A stretch of DNA of 8,660 nucleotides from Desulfobulbus sp. GTDB lineage: Bacteria; Desulfobacterota; Desulfobulbia; Desulfobulbales; Desulfobulbaceae. The notes under the pieces were generated by a model that worked only from the letters and a program-made list of their open reading frames with translations, had not been told where the DNA came from and did no database searches. The position numbers and the translations under genes are program-made. Position 1 is the stretch's first letter. Each line of letters starts with the position of its first letter. The stretch covers positions 1-8,660 of the forward strand of contig JAQUEZ010000248.1 of the NCBI GenBank assembly GCA_028684915.1. Reading direction: 5' to 3'. Positions 6,608 through 8,660 of this stretch are shown here, one piece after another.

Positions 6608-6793
6608 ATGAAAATAAACATTTTGACCGCCATTGTCATGGGGGTAACGCTTTTCTCTCTTACGGGCTGTTATTGGCCAGGTCCCTGGCACGATAGGCAC
6701 CACCATGATCGAGGAGATGGCGGGAGGTATGAACGGCACGATAATCGGGACGGTTACGGCCACGACAGAGGCGACCATTACTACCGAAGGTAA
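6608..6793 (+). CDS. Small His/Asp/Arg-rich lipoprotein, 61 aa
   Basis: The chosen ATG at 6608 follows AGGAG (6597-6601) with 6 bases between, and the product opens with a classic signal peptide: MKINI, a hydrophobic run, then the lipobox LTGC at residues 18-21. An upstream start would add 17 residues before the signal peptide and is unlikely. The mature part after Cys21 is about 40 residues, dominated by His, Asp, Arg, Gly and Tyr in HDRHHHDRGD-like repeats, and would be carried on a membrane surface after lipidation. Such tails can bind metal ions; that role is a guess here. A 39-codon ORF with its own ribosome binding site starts 47 bases downstream and may be co-transcribed. Unlike the integron cassettes it reads rightward and has no attC, so it is probably host sequence. 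Confidence 0.65.
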   Translation: MKINILTAIVMGVTLFSLTGCYWPGPWHDRHHHDRGDGGRYERHDNRDGYGHDRGDHYYRR

Positions 6794-6840
6794 GACTGTT
6801 CTTCGGTCTACGGACATTTTAACCATACAGGAGGGTATTC

Positions 6841-6960
6841 ATGGAAATCAAAGAAGATGGCGTCCTAAAAAACGTCGATCTACTGGGTCGCAGCTTTTTT
6901 TCCGACGCTCGACATACCTTCTGTATGCCTTCGAGCCGGGAAAAACACTGCTCTTTGTAA
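6841..6960 (+). CDS. Short ORF of 39 aa, probably truncated
   Basis: ATG at 6841 is preceded by AGGAGG (6829-6834) at good spacing, and the stop TAA is at 6958-6960. The product starts MEIKEDGVLKNVDLLG and ends with a Ser/Cys-rich tail that does not look like a natural domain. I recognise no family. The good ribosome binding site suggests a real gene start whose continuation was lost; a coiled-coil remnant lies downstream in a different frame. Confidence 0.35.
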   Translation: MEIKEDGVLKNVDLLGRSFFSDARHTFCMPSSREKHCSL

Positions 6961-6993
6961 ATCTGTGTTTTTACTTAGCCCTTTTTTAGAGTG

Positions 6994-7018
6994 TGATGGA
7001 CTTTTTACGAGTCCATCA
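6994..7018. repeat. 9-bp perfect inverted repeat
   Basis: TGATGGACT (6994-7002) and AGTCCATCA (7010-7018) are separated by TTTTACG. No T-run follows on the plus strand, so it is not a normal terminator. It overlaps the start of the coiled-coil remnant and could be an extragenic palindromic repeat. Confidence 0.5.
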
Positions 7019-7221
7019 AAGAAGAGTTTGGCAACCTGATCGACAGGCTAAGAACCGAAAGAGACAACATTAAGCTGAAGACGCATCTAGCCACCATGGA
7101 CGCAAAGGAAGGTGAGCGATCACTGGGCACCGAACCTGCGGTATTATCGGCCTGTTTACGTACTGGTGTACGCTGCACAGGCCGATGCCTTGCACATCCG
7201 GCACCCTGCGCAATCGCTTAG
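6997..7221 (+). pseudogene. Remnant of a small coiled-coil protein
   Basis: The frame between the TGA at 6994-6996 and the TAG at 7219-7221 has no start codon before its well-formed part. Around 7009-7110 it encodes ESIKEEFGNLIDRLRTERDN followed by IKLKTHLATMDAKE, a charged heptad-like helix resembling the C-terminal part of small Gram-negative coiled-coil proteins that often contain an ERDxxxxxxHLA-like segment. After DAKE the sequence turns Cys/Pro-rich and loses this character, so the original C-terminus is replaced. It is read here as a fragment cut on both sides, perhaps by the events that brought in the intron starting about 7268. Confidence 0.35.
7146..7186. repeat. 10-bp perfect inverted repeat upstream of the second intron
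   Basis: ATCGGCCTGT (7146-7155) is the reverse complement of ACAGGCCGAT (7177-7186), with 21 nt between. It has no T-run and no flanking core sites, so neither a terminator nor an attC. Its role is unknown. Confidence 0.45.
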
Positions 7222-7267
7222 AGGTCCGTTGATAAACGGTGCTTTTGGGGCTCCCCCCTGATCGGTT

Positions 7268-8660
7268 GTGCGCCAGGCAAAGCTCTGGTGCTCCTGGTGG
7301 CTGCAATGCCACCCGCGGTAATTGCCTGTTCACCGCGAAATCGCCGGTTCGGCGTGTAGGGGTGACCCGAAACGTCAAGCAGAACCGGAAAAGGCCGTAC
7401 GGTCAGATAGAGTGCAGGCCGTAACTTTTGTAAACTCGATTCGGCCTCGTTACAGGAGTGGCGACGGCGACCCTCCAACTGAAAGGGGAAGCCTGCTATC
7501 GGCACGGGAGGAGAACAGGAGCCTCGTGTCTTGTCGCCCGGGGTGTTTGGAGATGGCATGTACTCAAGGGAGCGCCAGGGAACCTGGGAGACCCGGCGGG
7601 TCGGACAGGGCAGCAAGTAGCCCGAGTTCAAATGCAGGCAGGGAATACATAACCTGCTCCGCAGACCCGGCCGGGAGTCGGACCTGCCCATAGTAGTGGA
7701 GAAGCGGGGTAACTCCCGTGGAGCGAAGGGGCAGGACTTTGATCGTGTTTCTCTCAATGGAGGAAGTCCCGCTTGGAATACCATGCAATTGCTCCCACTA
7801 CGGTAAAGAGGGCAGGGCAGGAGGAGTTTGGCCTGAGCCCGAATGTCTCTCTCCTGCGTAAGAAACTGGGCCATAAGGCCAAGCAAGAACCGGAGTTTCG
7901 ATTCTATGCGCTGTACGACCGGGTATATCGCCCGGATGTGCTGCAAAGTGCCTGGAATCGGGTGTATGCCAATCGTGGCGCGGCCGGGGTGGACGGAGTG
8001 AGTCTGCAATCCATCAAAGAAGGTCCGGGAGGAGTGTCCGGCCTGCTGGATGCAGTCCAGCGGCAACTGCAGGGCAAGACCTATCGGCCCATGGCTGTAA
8101 AACGGGTGTATATCCCGAAGGCAAACGGGAAAATGCGACCGCTTGGCATCCCGACCGTCAAGGATCGGGTTGTACAACAGGCGGTGTTGCTGATCCTGGA
8201 GCCAATTTTCGAGGCGGACTTCGAGGACTGCTCGTACGGATTCCGGCCGGGCCGCAAAGCCCATGACGCCGTTGGCGAGATTCAACGGACGATCAAGGCG
8301 GGGTTTTGTGCAGTCCTTGATGCGGACTTGAGCAGCTATTTTGACACGATAGACCATGACAAGCTGATGCAGTGTGTGGAGCGTCGAATAGCGGATCGAT
8401 CCGTACTGAAGTTGATCAGGATGTGGCTGGAAAGTGAGATCGTGGAAGAAAACGGTACTGGTGGCCGCAAGGTCAGCCGTTCCCGCAAAGGGACTCCGCA
8501 GGGCGGGGTCATTTCTCCTCTGCTGGCCAATATCTTTCTCCATGAATTTGACAAGTGCTTTCACAGCTCGGAAGGCCCCCGCACCTTTGCCAATGCCAGG
8601 CTTGTCAGGTACGCTGACGACTGGGTGATTATGGCCCGCTCTATCGGGCCACGCATTCAC
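7268..8660 (+). mobile_element. Group II intron with encoded reverse transcriptase, cut by right edge
   Basis: The probable 5' end is GTGCGCC at 7268, matching the GTGYG consensus. About 500 nt of GC-rich structured RNA follow, with clear hairpins such as GGTGGC/GCCACC (7296-7301, 7308-7313) and CGCCG/CGGCG (7342-7346, 7350-7354). The intron-encoded protein begins at 7773. Domains V-VI lie beyond the window. Sequence and organisation differ from the attC-associated introns to the left, so this is a separate lineage. The flanking 5' sequence is the decayed coiled-coil region, not an attC. Confidence 0.8.
7773..8660 (+). CDS. ltrA: Group II intron reverse transcriptase/maturase, 3' end outside window
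   Basis: It copies intron RNA into DNA for retrohoming and helps the intron fold and splice. The frame has no ATG near its start; I choose TTG at 7773, six bases after a strong Shine-Dalgarno (GGAGGAAG, 7759-7766), because an in-frame stop lies a little upstream and the N-terminus ([15 protein letters not shown]) looks right for the family. Of 296 residues visible, [17 protein letters not shown] (116-132) is an early RT block, [12 protein letters not shown] (184-195) holds the first catalytic Asp (D185), [16 protein letters not shown] (241-256) is RT4, and YADD (280-283) gives the other catalytic Asps. All are intact. The RT C-terminal part, maturase domain and any HNH domain are beyond the edge. 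The long opposite-strand frame over this region is a shadow. Confidence 0.92.
   Translation, partial: MEYHAIAPTTVKRAGQEEFGLSPNVSLLRKKLGHKAKQEPEFRFYALYDRVYRPDVLQSAWNRVYANRGAAGVDGVSLQSIKEGPGGVSGLLDAVQRQLQGKTYRPMAVKRVYIPKANGKMRPLGIPTVKDRVVQQAVLLILEPIFEADFEDCSYGFRPGRKAHDAVGEIQRTIKAGFCAVLDADLSSYFDTIDHDKLMQCVERRIADRSVLKLIRMWLESEIVEENGTGGRKVSRSRKGTPQGGVISPLLANIFLHEFDKCFHSSEGPRTFANARLVRYADDWVIMARSIGPRIH

Noticed and set aside
6493..6696. 67-codon ORF with a good Shine-Dalgarno
   Set aside because: It overlaps about 90 bases of the lipoprotein gene in another frame and its product has no recognisable features; kept only as a possible relic.
6944..6988. Terminator from AAAAACAC and GTGTTTTT near a T-run
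   Set aside because: The stem is almost all A-T, the loop is long and the T-run is separated from the stem by about ten bases.
7218..8660. 480-codon open frame on the minus strand
   Set aside because: It is the antisense shadow of the group II intron 5' RNA and the reverse transcriptase, which has all expected RT motifs on the plus strand; the minus product is Pro/Arg/Ser-rich with no recognisable domain.
1..8660. CRISPR array or tRNA genes
   Set aside because: No regularly spaced direct repeats and no tRNA-like cloverleaf were found on either strand.

Overview
The window reads as a decayed integron that has been invaded by several other mobile elements, in a Gram-negative host of mixed base composition. 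The integrase type, the small Gram-negative-style lipoprotein and the mix of an ISL3 element with group II introns would suit an environmental Desulfobacterota-like bacterium. That assignment is weak and rests on overall style, not on a marker gene.

Layout. A tyrosine recombinase of the integron integrase (IntI) family runs rightward at 4645-6080. It is dead: two in-frame stops and one single-base deletion interrupt it. To its left, cassette-like genes are all read leftward, divergent from intI as in a normal integron: a disrupted gene at 4322-2123, a 135-codon ORF at 1300-893, a 122-codon ORF at 513-145, and perhaps the start of another running off the left edge. Several start 21-33 bases after a GTTRRRY-like core site, and two recognisable attC sites of about 70 bp lie between them.

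Invaders. Both attC sites are interrupted at the same place, inside the distal core, by group II intron sequence on the opposite strand to the cassette genes. One intron (about 1397-2106) is whole at both ends but carries no intron-encoded protein. The other keeps only domains V-VI (about 845-938), with an AT-rich block of unknown origin where the rest should be. Their domain V helices match, with a compensatory base-pair change. The cassette gene at 4322-2123 is split by a complete, apparently recent ISL3-family element (2595-3896; 25-bp perfect terminal inverted repeats; 8-bp target duplication) and also by a 5-bp tandem duplication.

Right part. After intI there are about 500 bases without a convincing gene. 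Then come a small His/Asp/Arg-rich lipoprotein (6608-6793), a 39-codon ORF and the remains of a coiled-coil protein. From about 7268 a second, different group II intron starts. It has a structured 5' RNA of about 500 nt and an intron-encoded reverse transcriptase (7773 to the right edge, including the YADD motif), cut by the window end.

Together the region records stepwise decay: cassettes captured by an integron, attC sites used as landing sites by group II introns, loss of the integrase, then IS insertion. I see no intact new defence or metabolic system. The most informative signals are the attC/intron junctions and the reconstructable broken cassette gene.
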